Source of the DNA: Bacteroidales bacterium
Lineage (GTDB): Bacteria > Bacteroidota > Bacteroidia > Bacteroidales > Rikenellaceae
Direction of reading: 5' to 3'
DNA: 64,000 nucleotides
NCBI GenBank assembly: GCA_910574205.1
Contig: CAJSYJ010000002.1
Coordinates: 124,001 to 188,000, forward strand
A program made the translations under genes and the position numbers. A model generated the notes under the pieces. The model was given only the letters and a program-made list of their open reading frames with translations. It was not told where the DNA came from and did not search any database. This document shows positions 1 through 8,366 of this stretch, piece by piece (position 1 is the first letter of the stretch; each line of letters opens with the position of its first letter).

Positions 1-382
1 GGTGGCCAACGCCTCGTTCCTCGGCCGCAAGATAACCACAGCGCTGGCCAAGGATATATTGAAAGTATACGTCAAGCTCACGCAGAAGGAGATCACGATA
101 GAGCATATAACGAAAGTCGTGTGCGAATACTTCAACATAGACATGGAGACGTTCAACTCGGCCAAACGCACACGCGACGTGGCGCAGGCACGTCAGATAG
201 CGATGTATCTGGCCAAGCAGCACACGAAGGCGCCGCTAACGGCCATAGGTTCGGTCATCGGCGGCCGCAACCATGCCACGGTGCTGCACTCGTGCAAAGC
301 CGTAAGCGACATGATGGACACCGACAAGAGCTACAAGCAGCAGATCGAACAGATCGAGAAGATCGTACTGGGAAAGGCATAA
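1..382 (+). CDS. dnaA: Chromosomal replication initiator DnaA, C-terminal part (5' end outside window)
   Basis: This is the last ~126 residues of DnaA, the ATP-dependent initiator that binds DnaA boxes at oriC. The visible part corresponds to the end of the AAA+ lid and domain IV, the DNA-binding helix-turn-helix. The family signature GGRNHATVLHSCKAV is present, preceded by the helix containing RQIAMYLAKQHT. The gene runs in from beyond the left edge, so the GTG at position 2 is not a start. A good intrinsic terminator follows the stop. Identification is secure; the ATPase domain cannot be judged. Confidence 0.96.
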   Translation, partial: VANASFLGRKITTALAKDILKVYVKLTQKEITIEHITKVVCEYFNIDMETFNSAKRTRDVAQARQIAMYLAKQHTKAPLTAIGSVIGGRNHATVLHSCKAVSDMMDTDKSYKQQIEQIEKIVLGKA

Positions 383-412
383 GCGGAAAGAGGACATATG
401 TCGTAAGATACG

Positions 413-434
413 GGCAAGACTATCGGGTCTTGCC
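413..434 (+). terminator. Intrinsic terminator after dnaA
   Basis: An 8-bp perfect stem, GGCAAGAC (413-420) with GTCTTGCC (427-434), has a 6-nt loop and is followed by the T-rich TTGTTGTTTT. It lies 30 nt after the dnaA stop codon and separates dnaA from the next promoter. Confidence 0.8.
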
Positions 435-470
435 TTGTTGTTTTAATATCATATTACCACCCGGAAAGTA

Positions 471-499
471 TTGCCGTCAGCGAATAATTCGTATTTTTG
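471..499 (+). promoter_or_regulatory. Bacteroidota-type promoter for the WYL regulator
   Basis: TTG (471-473), 18 nt, TATTTTTG (492-499). This matches the Bacteroidota -33/-7 consensus (TTG...TAnnTTTG). Transcription would start near 506, leaving a ~30-nt leader before the ATG at 538. Confidence 0.7.
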
Positions 500-537
500 C
501 ATACAGGCGAACATCATAACCGGAACAGCCTTCCGCG

Positions 538-1470
538 ATGTCCGATAAAATTAACCGCACAAACAATCGCATGGACCAACCCAAGATCGAGAGACTGCTC
601 AGGCTGATGAAGATGCTGACGGCGAATACGGAGTTGACGGTAGATGAGATAGCCGAAAGGCTCGATATGTCGAGACGCACGGTATACCGCTATATAGATA
701 CGTTCCGGGCGGCGGGATTCATAATAAAGAAGAGCGGCAGCTACATACGCATCGACAAGGCTTCGCCACACTTCAAGGACATATCGCAGCTGGTGCACTT
801 CACGGAGGAGGAGGCTGCGATTCTCAAACGCGCCATAGAGAATATCGATGAGGGCAACGCCCTGAAACAGAATCTCAAACGCAAGCTATACTCGGTATAC
901 GACAACGGTACGCTGCCCGACACGGTGGTAAAGGGCGGCAATGCGGCCCGTATCCATGCGCTGTTAGAGGCGATCGAGCAGAAGCGGCAAGTAGTCCTGC
1001 GCGGCTATCGCTCCTCGCACACCGGCACCACGAGCGACCGCAGGGTAGAGCCGTTCGCATTCACGACCAACTACGTGCAGGCATGGTGTTTCGATGTGTC
1101 GGACAATACCAACAAGCTATTCGCGACGGCACGCATGGGAAGCGTCGAGCCGACCGACACGCCATGGCATCACGAGCAGGAACACGAATGCGGCTTTACC
1201 GACGCATTCCGCATAAGCGGCAAGCGGCGCATGAGGATAGTGCTCGAACTCGGTGTCATGGCACACAATCTGCTCGTGGAGGAGTTTCCTCTGGCAGAGC
1301 GCGACATATCGCAGACAGACGACGGACACTGGATACTGGCGACCGACATAGCCGACGTAAAGGGCGCGGGGCGCTTCGTAGCAGGGCTGCTGAACGACAT
1401 ACGCATAGTCGAGTCGGAGGAGCTGAAAGAGTATATAAAGAGCTACATAGCCGCATACGGCAACATTTGA
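538..1470 (+). CDS. HTH (DeoR-like) / WYL-domain transcriptional regulator
   Basis: A 310-residue YafY-type regulator. Residues ~15-70 form an N-terminal winged helix-turn-helix (LTVDEIAERLDMSRRTVYRYI is the recognition region). The middle and C-terminal parts match a WYL ligand-binding domain followed by a WCX extension (RRVEPFAFTTNYVQAWCFD, then the end region LLNDIRIVESEELKEYI). Such proteins sense small ligands or nucleic acids and regulate nearby or stress genes; the target is unknown here. ATG 538 fits the promoter at 471-499; a second ATG at 571 (MDQPKIERLL) would remove only a charged tail. Monocistronic by appearance. Confidence 0.85.
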   Translation: MSDKINRTNNRMDQPKIERLLRLMKMLTANTELTVDEIAERLDMSRRTVYRYIDTFRAAGFIIKKSGSYIRIDKASPHFKDISQLVHFTEEEAAILKRAIENIDEGNALKQNLKRKLYSVYDNGTLPDTVVKGGNAARIHALLEAIEQKRQVVLRGYRSSHTGTTSDRRVEPFAFTTNYVQAWCFDVSDNTNKLFATARMGSVEPTDTPWHHEQEHECGFTDAFRISGKRRMRIVLELGVMAHNLLVEEFPLAERDISQTDDGHWILATDIADVKGAGRFVAGLLNDIRIVESEELKEYIKSYIAAYGNI

Positions 1471-1570
1471 AAGCCAAGCAGATGAAAATTTATACCTGGA
1501 ATAAATCCGTGTCATAAATTGTCACATAGTTGCGCTTACTTTGCATTATGAAACAAAAGCAATCGCAAAT

Positions 1571-1786
1571 ATGGGAATAATCTATTCGATCGAGTGCCGC
1601 CATTGCGGCACGATTACCAGACATTACCACGCAGCCGACATGGCATCCGTCAGAAGCTGCGCAGACACGAACCGCTCGCACGTGGAGACCGAATGCGCCA
1701 TACGGTGTCCGGCATGCGGACACCGTCTCAACGGCTCGCAAGAGGAGTTCGCTGCACAGGTAAACATGGAAGCGGCATGGCAATAA
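1571..1786 (+). CDS. Small zinc-ribbon-like protein
   Basis: A 71-residue protein with two CxxC knuckles (CRHC near residue 9 and CPAC near residue 48), the spacing of a single zinc ribbon. The start is taken as ATG 1571 (MGIIYSIECRHC) because a -7-like element (TTACTTTG, 1536-1543) ends only ~28 nt upstream, so upstream in-frame codons would lie before or at the transcript start. No known family is recognised. Possible roles are nucleic-acid or protein binding, which is inference from the metal-binding motif only. Confidence 0.6.
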   Translation: MGIIYSIECRHCGTITRHYHAADMASVRSCADTNRSHVETECAIRCPACGHRLNGSQEEFAAQVNMEAAWQ

Positions 1787-1868
1787 GAAGGGCTGGGCTT
1801 GCCGACGACATGACGATGCACCATAAGACAATCGCTCAGAATGTAAATCGTTAAACATAATAATTAAG

Positions 1869-1946
1869 ATGAAAATACTGATATTTATAATCTGTTTTCT
1901 GCCGTGGCTGATTGAAGCGTTGAAAAACGGCGCGAAAATTAAATGA
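1869..1946 (+). CDS. Possible 25-residue hydrophobic micropeptide
   Basis: An ATG-initiated open frame encodes MKILIFIICFLPWLIEALKN plus a short basic tail, i.e. one potential membrane helix followed by Lys residues. It sits alone in an otherwise empty 236-bp gap, preceded by the A/T-rich TAATTAAG. Small membrane peptides have this composition, but so can chance frames in A/T-rich DNA. No homology is recognised. Confidence 0.3.
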   Translation: MKILIFIICFLPWLIEALKNGAKIK

Positions 1947-1988
1947 ATAAAAAACACTGTCAGAATAGATATGTTAGCAAAAATTCAC

Positions 1989-1996
1989 TAATTTTG
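1989..1996 (+). promoter_or_regulatory. -7 element upstream of the Bcp peroxiredoxin gene
   Basis: TAATTTTG (1989-1996) matches TAnnTTTG and lies 26 nt before the ATG at 2023. No clear TTTG is visible at the expected -33 distance, so this is a partial promoter match. Confidence 0.45.
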
Positions 1997-2022
1997 AGGG
2001 AATATTATACATTTGAACCATT

Positions 2023-2490
2023 ATGACCAAATTACAAGCAGGCGACATGGCGCCCGACTTCGAATCCACCACGCAGGACGGCGAGCGGATAACACTCGAC
2101 TCGTTGCGCGGAGGTCGCACGATACTATACTTTTACCCCAAGGACAACACATCGGGGTGCACGCTCGAAGCCAAGAGCCTGCGCGACGGCAGAGAGCAGC
2201 TCGCAGAGATGGGATTCCGCATAGTCGGAGTTAGCCCCGACAGCGAAAAGTCGCACCGTAACTTCTGCGACAAGCACGATCTGGGCTTCACACTCTTGGC
2301 CGACACCGACCGCAGCGTATGCGAGGCATTCGGAGTGTGGGTGGAGAAGTCGATGTACGGCCGCAAGTATATGGGCGTGGCACGCACGACATTCATCCTC
2401 GACGCCGAGGGGCGCATAGAGAAGATATTCGACAAAGTGGATACGAAGAACCACTACCGACAGATAATAGATTCATACGAAAAACGATAA
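2023..2490 (+). CDS. bcp: Thioredoxin-dependent peroxiredoxin, Bcp/PrxQ family
   Basis: A 155-residue cytoplasmic thiol peroxidase that reduces H2O2 and organic hydroperoxides. The family pattern [15 protein letters not shown] is clear, with peroxidatic Cys46, followed by RDGREQL and the [12 protein letters not shown] strand. Odd point: in 2-Cys Bcp proteins the resolving Cys lies five residues after the peroxidatic one (GCTxEAC); here that position is Lys51. Two other Cys (in NFCDKHD and SVCEAFG) could serve, or the enzyme may work by a 1-Cys mechanism. It lies just upstream of recA (17 nt), perhaps co-transcribed. Confidence 0.9.
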   Translation: MTKLQAGDMAPDFESTTQDGERITLDSLRGGRTILYFYPKDNTSGCTLEAKSLRDGREQLAEMGFRIVGVSPDSEKSHRNFCDKHDLGFTLLADTDRSVCEAFGVWVEKSMYGRKYMGVARTTFILDAEGRIEKIFDKVDTKNHYRQIIDSYEKR

Positions 2491-2507
2491 AAACACGATA
2501 CCCGATT

Positions 2508-3527
2508 ATGGCAGACAAACAACAGATAAATGCCGACAAGCTCAAAGTGCTTTCGGCGGTTATGGACAAGATAGAGAAGGATTTCGGCAAGGGCTCGATC
2601 ATGCGCATGTCGAGTCAGGCCGCAGCAGACATACCGGTAATACCGACGGGCTCGATAACGCTCGACATGGCGCTCGGCGTGGGAGGATACCCCAAAGGTC
2701 GCGTGATAGAGATATACGGTCCCGAGTCGTCGGGTAAGACGACGCTGGCGATACATGCGATAGCCGAGGCCCAGAAAGCGGGAGGCATAGCGGCATTCAT
2801 CGATGCCGAGCACGCATTCGACAGCTACTACGCACAGAAGTTGGGCGTAGACGTCGACAACCTGCTAATATCGCAGCCCGACAACGGCGAGCAGGCGCTC
2901 GAAATAGCCGATTCGCTTATCAGATCGAGCGCCATAGACATCATCGTCATAGACTCGGTGGCGGCTCTGACGCCGAAGGCCGAGATCGAGGGCGACATGG
3001 GCGACTCGAAAATGGGATTGCAGGCACGACTCATGTCGCAGGCGCTGCGCAAGCTCACGGCCAGCATCGCCAAGACAAAGACCGTCTGCATATTCATCAA
3101 CCAGCTGCGCGACAAGATAGGCGTGGTATACGGCAATCCCGAGACCACGACCGGCGGTAATGCGCTGAAATTCTATGCCAGCGTGCGTATAGACATACGA
3201 CGCACGGCGGTCATAAAGGACGGCGAGGAGCAGCTCGGAACGCGCACCAAGGTAAAGGTCGTAAAGAACAAAGTGGCGCCTCCGTTCAAGCGCGCCGAGT
3301 TCGACATCATGTTCGGCGAGGGAATATCGAAAATGGGCGAGATTATCGATCTTGGCGTAGATTATGGTGTGATAAAGAAGGCCGGATCATGGTTCTCTTA
3401 CGGAGAGAAGAAGATCGGACAGGGCCGCGACTCGGTCAAGGAGGCGCTCAGAAAGGACGAGGCGCTCGCCGCAGAGGTCGAAGCCAAGGTCCGCGACGCG
3501 ATGAAGGCCGGCAAGAAGGAGCAGTAA
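2508..3527 (+). CDS. recA: Recombinase RecA
   Basis: A 339-residue DNA-dependent ATPase for homologous pairing and SOS co-protease activity. Walker A is GPESSGKTT at residues 71-79, the Walker B region is [12 protein letters not shown], and the RecA signature [14 protein letters not shown] is intact. Length is typical of the family. ATG 2508 is chosen because [19 protein letters not shown] aligns with the start of RecA proteins; the open frame runs further upstream without family similarity. It follows the Bcp gene closely and is followed after 28 nt by the RelA/SpoT gene. No LexA-type operator was recognised. Confidence 0.97.
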   Translation: MADKQQINADKLKVLSAVMDKIEKDFGKGSIMRMSSQAAADIPVIPTGSITLDMALGVGGYPKGRVIEIYGPESSGKTTLAIHAIAEAQKAGGIAAFIDAEHAFDSYYAQKLGVDVDNLLISQPDNGEQALEIADSLIRSSAIDIIVIDSVAALTPKAEIEGDMGDSKMGLQARLMSQALRKLTASIAKTKTVCIFINQLRDKIGVVYGNPETTTGGNALKFYASVRIDIRRTAVIKDGEEQLGTRTKVKVVKNKVAPPFKRAEFDIMFGEGISKMGEIIDLGVDYGVIKKAGSWFSYGEKKIGQGRDSVKEALRKDEALAAEVEAKVRDAMKAGKKEQ

Positions 3528-3555
3528 GCAGATAAACATAACAGGGTAGTTTGCC

Positions 3556-5793
3556 ATGAATTACACCGCCGAAGACGAGATATTGATCGACCGACGCTGG
3601 AACGAGTTGGTCGAGTCGTGCAGAAAGGCCAGAATATGCAAGAACGAGGAGGATTGGAACTTCATCCGACGCGCATTCTTTCTGGCCAAGGAGGCTCACA
3701 AGGGCGTCAAGCGACGCTCGGGCGAGCCGTATATACTGCACCCGATAGCCGTGGCGATGATTGTGGTAAACGAGATAGGCCTCGGCGTGAAATCCGTCGT
3801 GGCCTCGCTGTTGCACGATGTGGTCGAGGATACCGACTACACGGTCGAAGACATCGAGCAGACATTCTCGCCGAAGATAGCGGCCATGGTCGACGGACTG
3901 ACCAAAATGGCCGGCGTATTCAATACCGAGGCCTCGGAGCAGGCTGAGTATTTCCGTAAAGTACTGCTTACGCTGTCGGACGATGTGCGTGTGATAATCA
4001 TAAAGTTGGCCGATCGCCTGCACAATATGCGCACACTGGGTTCGATGCCGCTCAACAAGCAGATCAAGATCACGAGCGAGACCATATATCTGTTCGTGCC
4101 GCTGGCATACAGACTCGGACTGTATGCGATAAAGAGCGAGCTCGAAGACCTGTGCATGAAATACCGGTTTCCGAAAGAGTACGAGGAGATATCGCGCAAG
4201 ATAGAGGATACGCAGCATGCACGTCAGGCATTCATCGACAAGTTTACAGCTCCGATAATCGAGGTGCTCGATCGCGACAACATCAAGTACGAGATCTCCG
4301 GGCGCATAAAGAGCATCTACTCGATATGGCAGAAGATGCAGCGCAAGCAGATATCGTTCGAGGAGATATACGACATTTTCGCCATAAGAATAGTATTTCA
4401 GGCATTGCCGTTCCCGTCGGAAAAGACACAGTGCTGGCAGATATACTCTTCGATAACGGACATATATACGCCCAAGCAGGAGCGTCTGCGCGACTGGATA
4501 AGCATACCCAAGTCGAACGGATACGAAGCGTTACACTCGACCGTTATGGGGCCCGACGGAATATGGGTCGAGGTGCAGATACGCACGCAGCGAATGGACG
4601 ATATAGCCGAGCGCGGCTTCGCGGCACACTGGAAATACAAGCACGCCACCATATCCAAAGACGAGGACGAGCTGGATAAGTGGCTGAAAAAGATTCGCAA
4701 CGCGCTCAACGGTCCGACCGACAGCGCAATAGACTTTCTCGACAACTTCAAGCTGTCGCTATACACATCCGAGATAGTCGTATTCACACCCAAGGGCGAG
4801 GCGCACAAGATGCCCAACGGCGCAACGGCGCTCGACTTCGCATACGAGATACACACCAAGATAGGCAACCATGCCATAGGAGCCAAGATAAACCACAAAA
4901 TAGAGCCGATAACGGCGCATATAAACAGCGGCGACCAGATCGAGATCATAACGGCTGAGACGGCACACCCCAAGGCCGAGTGGCTCGAAGTCGTGACAAC
5001 GAGCAAGGCGCAGCAGTCGATAAAGACATTTCTCAAACGCGAACGGCAGAACAACATCGAGCATGGCCAGAAGATGCTATCGGAACAGCTCGGACGACAC
5101 AACATCATACAGAACGGCCGTGTGCTGCGAAAGATAATGTCGTCATACGAATGTCTCAACAAAGACGAGCTTTACAGCAAGATAGGGGCAGGCATAATAT
5201 CGCTCGACAACCTCGACAAGCTGCTGAAAGAGAACGCATCGAAGAAGATACTCAAATTCTGGAAGCTGTTCATACCGGGCGGCAACGGCAACGCCACGGA
5301 CGAGACCGGGACGGAGAGCGAGCATGCGGAGACGCCGCAAACGAACCGTGCGCTGGACAAAGAGCCGGAGTTCGTCATTGCAGAGTGTTGCAGGCCGATT
5401 CCGGGCGACAGAGTGGTAGGGTATCGCGACCCAGCAACGAATCATATAATAGTCCACAAGGCCACGTGCGAGACCCTGACGCGGCTGGCGGCGCAGTTCG
5501 GCAAAAACATCGTCAAGGAGGAGATCAAGTGGTCGCAGCAGAAGGCCGAGTCATATCTGGCGACCGTCGAGCTGCGCGGCATAGACCGGTCGGGAATCAT
5601 ACTCGACATAACGAAAGTTATAACGGTCGATTTCAGCATAAATATGCGAGAGATAAATATCCGCAACCATGACGGAATATTCGACGGACTGATAAGTCTG
5701 TATGTGAAAAATACGGAAGACCTGAATGCGCTGCTCGACAATATCCGCAAGATAAAGGGCATCGAAAGCGTCAAACGACTAATCAACTACTGA
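3556..5793 (+). CDS. Bifunctional (p)ppGpp synthetase/hydrolase, RelA/SpoT family
   Basis: A 745-residue long RSH enzyme of stringent-response metabolism. The N-terminal HD hydrolase domain is complete (His48, HD at 87-88, ED at 91-92), so ppGpp hydrolysis is expected. A synthetase domain follows (SIYSIWQKMQRK, YDIFAIRIV, YEALHSTVMGPDG, VEVQIRTQRMDDIAE). Next come a TGS domain (VVFTPKGEAHKMPNGATALDF) and, after a conserved Cys region (AECCRPIPGD), a C-terminal ACT domain. It lies 28 nt after recA, and the next gene begins 1 nt after the stop. Most Bacteroidota carry two RSH paralogues, so rel versus spoT naming is left open. Confidence 0.95.
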   Translation: MNYTAEDEILIDRRWNELVESCRKARICKNEEDWNFIRRAFFLAKEAHKGVKRRSGEPYILHPIAVAMIVVNEIGLGVKSVVASLLHDVVEDTDYTVEDIEQTFSPKIAAMVDGLTKMAGVFNTEASEQAEYFRKVLLTLSDDVRVIIIKLADRLHNMRTLGSMPLNKQIKITSETIYLFVPLAYRLGLYAIKSELEDLCMKYRFPKEYEEISRKIEDTQHARQAFIDKFTAPIIEVLDRDNIKYEISGRIKSIYSIWQKMQRKQISFEEIYDIFAIRIVFQALPFPSEKTQCWQIYSSITDIYTPKQERLRDWISIPKSNGYEALHSTVMGPDGIWVEVQIRTQRMDDIAERGFAAHWKYKHATISKDEDELDKWLKKIRNALNGPTDSAIDFLDNFKLSLYTSEIVVFTPKGEAHKMPNGATALDFAYEIHTKIGNHAIGAKINHKIEPITAHINSGDQIEIITAETAHPKAEWLEVVTTSKAQQSIKTFLKRERQNNIEHGQKMLSEQLGRHNIIQNGRVLRKIMSSYECLNKDELYSKIGAGIISLDNLDKLLKENASKKILKFWKLFIPGGNGNATDETGTESEHAETPQTNRALDKEPEFVIAECCRPIPGDRVVGYRDPATNHIIVHKATCETLTRLAAQFGKNIVKEEIKWSQQKAESYLATVELRGIDRSGIILDITKVITVDFSINMREINIRNHDGIFDGLISLYVKNTEDLNALLDNIRKIKGIESVKRLINY

Positions 5794-5794
5794 C

Positions 5795-6238
5795 ATGAGC
5801 AACACCGGTTTCTTAATAACACTCGTCATATTGATCGCAATCTGGATATCGAACGCCAAGCCTGCAAAGAGAGCTGCCGCCAAGAGGAGTGCCGCACGGA
5901 CAGCCGACAAGGAGTCGGAACGGAATCCAAGCAGTGAGCACGATCCGCGGAACAGAGATCTTGTGCCGGAGAGCGAGATTGCAGAAATCCTTATTAAGGA
6001 AGATTCGCGCATTGAAGACTTTGAGTATATAGATACATTCGCAGCGGTGCAAGATACATCATGCAGCGGACATAAACCTGCAATGGCAGCCGACGGGAGC
6101 AGGAAACGGGATTGCGATTACGAGCGTATAAATATAGACGAAACGTGCGCAACGGCAGCTGCCGACGCTCATCGTCCGTTCAACCTCAGGGAGGCTGTAA
6201 TATCATACGAAATACTGAAACCGAAATTCGACGAATAG
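5795..6238 (+). CDS. Hypothetical protein with N-terminal membrane helix
   Basis: A 147-residue protein of no recognised family. Residues ~5-20 (TGFLITLVILIAIWIS) form one membrane helix, followed by a basic Ala/Lys/Arg stretch (KPAKRAAAKRSAA), giving an N-out/C-in arrangement by the positive-inside rule. The remaining ~110 residues are polar and probably largely disordered up to a short C-terminal block (FNLREAVISYEILKPKF). The ATG begins 1 nt after the RSH stop codon, so the two are probably translationally coupled. Confidence 0.6.
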   Translation: MSNTGFLITLVILIAIWISNAKPAKRAAAKRSAARTADKESERNPSSEHDPRNRDLVPESEIAEILIKEDSRIEDFEYIDTFAAVQDTSCSGHKPAMAADGSRKRDCDYERINIDETCATAAADAHRPFNLREAVISYEILKPKFDE

Positions 6239-6253
6239 CTGCAACCGGCAAGC

Positions 6254-6391
6254 ATGGAGAGGCGAAAAGCTGCATCGGCAAAAGATTATAAGCGGCTCGG
6301 CACATCGACCGAGCCGGACAAAGCGAGACGCCGTCTTGAATGGCTGTACGGCTACGCTACCGGCTTCGTCCTCGGTCCGGACCGCAGATAG
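6254..6391 (+). CDS. Possible 45-residue basic ORF
   Basis: A short open frame (ATG 6254, TAG 6389-6391) encodes a basic peptide ending in RLEWLYGYATGFVLGPDRR. It lies 15 nt after the preceding gene in the 280-bp gap before the HIT gene. The C-terminal half looks protein-like, but there is no promoter, no recognised family and no other support. Confidence 0.25.
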   Translation: MERRKAASAKDYKRLGTSTEPDKARRRLEWLYGYATGFVLGPDRR

Positions 6392-6518
6392 TAGTCGTCT
6401 ATTTTACCGGCAACAAAGCGGCCGATTAAGCCGATTAAAGGTATGCAGGAATTGGTATTAACAGGTTCCGATTTTAATACGATAAAGCAAGACAAACGAA
6501 CAACTCAAATATAAGATA

Positions 6519-6905
6519 ATGGCAACTATTTTTTCACGCATCATAGCAGGAGAGATTCCGTGCTACAAAGTCGCCGAAGATGATCGGCATTTCGCATTTC
6601 TCGATATCAATCCGCTGACCAAGGGACATACGCTGGTCGTACCGAAGCGAGAGGTCGACTATATATTCGACCTCGAAGACGACGAGCTGCAACAGATGAT
6701 CGTTTTTGCCAAGCGCATTGCCCGTAAAATTAAGAGCAAAATAGAGTGTAAAAAGGTGGCAATGGTAGTGCTCGGGCTCGAAGTTGCGCACGCGCACATA
6801 CATTTGATACCTATAAACAACGAAAACGATGTCGATTTCCATAAGGAAAAGCTCAAATTATCTCCGAAAGAGTTTACAGCAATAGCGGAAATGCTGATAA
6901 GATAG
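6519..6905 (+). CDS. HIT-family (histidine triad) nucleotide hydrolase, HinT-like
   Basis: A 128-residue protein of the HIT superfamily, which hydrolyses nucleoside phosphoramidates and related adenylates. Typical landmarks are IFSRIIAGEIPCYKV at the N-terminus, DINPLTKGHTLVVPK in the middle and the triad region AHAHIHLIPI, with the catalytic His in the HxHxH segment. The spacing VAHAHIHLIP departs slightly from the common HVHxHxxPR form. A strong terminator follows at 6941-6973. The gene is monocistronic and sits at the edge of an A/T-rich tract. Confidence 0.9.
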   Translation: MATIFSRIIAGEIPCYKVAEDDRHFAFLDINPLTKGHTLVVPKREVDYIFDLEDDELQQMIVFAKRIARKIKSKIECKKVAMVVLGLEVAHAHIHLIPINNENDVDFHKEKLKLSPKEFTAIAEMLIR

Positions 6906-6940
6906 AGAGAAAATATATTACTATAAATATATTATTAAAC

Positions 6941-6973
6941 AAGCGGATAGGTAAACCAACTACCTATCCGCTT
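6941..6973 (+). terminator. Intrinsic terminator after the HIT gene
   Basis: A perfect 13-bp stem (AAGCGGATAGGTA, 6941-6953, with TACCTATCCGCTT, 6961-6973) closes a 7-nt loop, 36 nt after the stop codon. The downstream tract is T/A-rich (CATTATATATT). Confidence 0.75.
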
Positions 6974-7492
6974 CATTATATATTAACATAATATAACACT
7001 TGAATAGCTCGAAACAAAAAATAGGGTAGAGCAGGATTCGAATATTTTATCCTTCGATTTTGGAGACTAATCATTTACTATTGTAACACCAAGCGATCTT
7101 TACAATATTACACATGTCACATTAATAGACATGTATATAATTGTTAACAGTTACAACTGTATCGCGCGATAAACCCGATCGCATGCAGCAAAATTTATCC
7201 TTTCGAGAGTAGTTAAAGTAATAAACAATAAAAATTATTTGACACTATATCAATTATTTGCAATAATCATATCCACATAAGCAATAAATAAACCATAGTC
7301 GACACGGCATCCGGGGATATTAGTGAATGCAATAGGCATTACAATATACATATATTACTAATAATACAATTATTATATGTTTCATATAAAGTAACGATTG
7401 CTGACATCTAAAAATGCTATTTAACCATATATTACAATTTACGAATGTAAACATTATCAACAGTGAGATTTGCATTACTTTTGTAAAAATAT
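6974..7492. other. Gene-free A/T-rich stretch
   Basis: About 0.5 kb with much lower G+C than its surroundings and no credible coding frame. It holds a tRNA-like remnant (7022-7080), a 7-bp palindrome (ACATGTC 7112-7118 / GACATGT 7128-7134) and, at its right end, the promoter of the XRE regulator. The composition suggests acquired or decayed DNA. Confidence 0.6.
7022..7080 (-). pseudogene. Degenerate tRNA 3'-half remnant (tRNA-Trp-like)
   Basis: Read on the minus strand, this stretch shows an anticodon-loop-like CTCCAAA (anticodon CCA, complement of 7059-7065), a T-loop-like TTCGAAT followed by CCTGC, then a 7-nt acceptor-like TCTACCC (complement of 7024-7030). Spacing is close to a tRNA 3' half. 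The T stem does not pair, the anticodon stem has mismatches, and no matching 5' acceptor arm is present, so it cannot be a working tRNA. It may be a decayed gene or a leftover attachment site of an element that integrated into a tRNA 3' end. Confidence 0.35.
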
Positions 7493-7523
7493 TTTGATTA
7501 CAAAAATAAAGTATATATATTTG
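7493..7523 (+). promoter_or_regulatory. Promoter of the XRE regulator
   Basis: TTTG (7493-7496), 19 nt, TATATTTG (7516-7523): a full match to the Bacteroidota consensus. Transcription would start near 7530, about 10 nt before ATG 7540. A further -7-like TACTTTTG lies at 7476-7483. Confidence 0.75.
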
Positions 7524-7539
7524 TAGAAAATATCGGAAA

Positions 7540-7986
7540 ATGGTTACGAAACTCAACAAACTGCTCGAAACGGAGAATCTGACAGCAACCAAACTCGCCA
7601 AGATCCTCGAAATTCAGCCGTCGGGAATATCTCATTTGCTCAGTGGCCGAAATAAACCGAGTTATGATTTTGTTGTAAAACTGCTGCAACGTTTTCCGCG
7701 AATTAATCCCGACTGGTTGCTGCTCGATTCCGATAAGATGTACCGCGCTGACAACGAAGGACGTCAACCCGCCCAAGCGACTCTGCCTAATGTAACAGCA
7801 CACACAGGCAGCCTGTTCGAAACTCAGGATATAAACGCTGCCGGAAGCGATTCTGACGGCATGATAATGTCGGATCGACGAATGCCAGATGCAGAGGACG
7901 GATCGGCGCCGAACAAACACAAGCGATCGATACGAAAAATTATCGTTTTATACGACGACCACACATTCGAATCGTTTACCGAATAG
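7540..7986 (+). CDS. XRE-family helix-turn-helix regulator
   Basis: A 148-residue protein. Residues ~1-65 form an HTH_3/XRE DNA-binding domain (LTATKLAKILEIQPSGISHLLSGRNKPSYDFVVKLLQRFPRINPDWLL). The form INPDWLLLDSDKMY is typical of Bacteroidota phage- and island-type repressors. The C-terminal part is polar, of low complexity and without a recognised domain, ending in a basic segment (KHKRSIRKIIVLYDD). It stands alone in an A/T-rich, gene-poor region, which fits a leftover regulator of a lost mobile element. Its targets are unknown. Confidence 0.8.
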   Translation: MVTKLNKLLETENLTATKLAKILEIQPSGISHLLSGRNKPSYDFVVKLLQRFPRINPDWLLLDSDKMYRADNEGRQPAQATLPNVTAHTGSLFETQDINAAGSDSDGMIMSDRRMPDAEDGSAPNKHKRSIRKIIVLYDDHTFESFTE

Positions 7987-8171
7987 TATGCTATACAGTG
8001 ATTCCACCCGTATTCATAACCAACCGGCTGAGTTTGTTGCAACCGTCACGATTACAGAATAACGACATAGGTAACAAGCTCTTACAGCCGGGCAGATAGG
8101 AAATATCTGCATTCATCTACACAGTGAATCGATAGAGGAGCAAACAAGGTTCCGGCGCATGCGTTCACCAA

Positions 8172-8241
8172 GACGCTGAATTAGTTCGACTTATCCATAA
8201 CTCTGGGACGCTGAATTAGTTCGACTTATCCATAACTCTGG
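8172..8241. repeat. Perfect 35-bp tandem direct repeat, two copies
   Basis: The unit at 8172-8206 (beginning GACGCTGAATTAGTTCGACT and ending CTCTGG) is repeated base for base at 8207-8241. The copies abut exactly. Perfect identity in otherwise decayed DNA means the duplication is recent or maintained. Confidence 0.95.
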
Positions 8242-8270
8242 TATAACACGAGAACATGTCTTGTATTTAC

Positions 8271-8366
8271 CTCGACTTAACGAGAACGTCGAAATGTTTT
8301 CGACATTTTCTGCGCCTCGGCAAGTCCGAGCAAGCTCGGCTATGCGCTCGGCTCAACGAAAACGTT
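8271..8366 (+). repeat. Dispersed intergenic repeat, copy A
   Basis: About 96 bp beginning CTCGACTTAACGAGAACG and ending CTCGGCTCAACGAAAACGTT, with internal TTTTCTGCGCCTCGGCAAG and GAGCAAGCTC. The two ends resemble each other, and TTTTCG/CGAAAA can pair. It shares length, order and most bases with copy B, and the core TTTTCGAC...GCCTCGGCA...CGGCTC...GAAAACGT with copy D. Confidence 0.75.
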
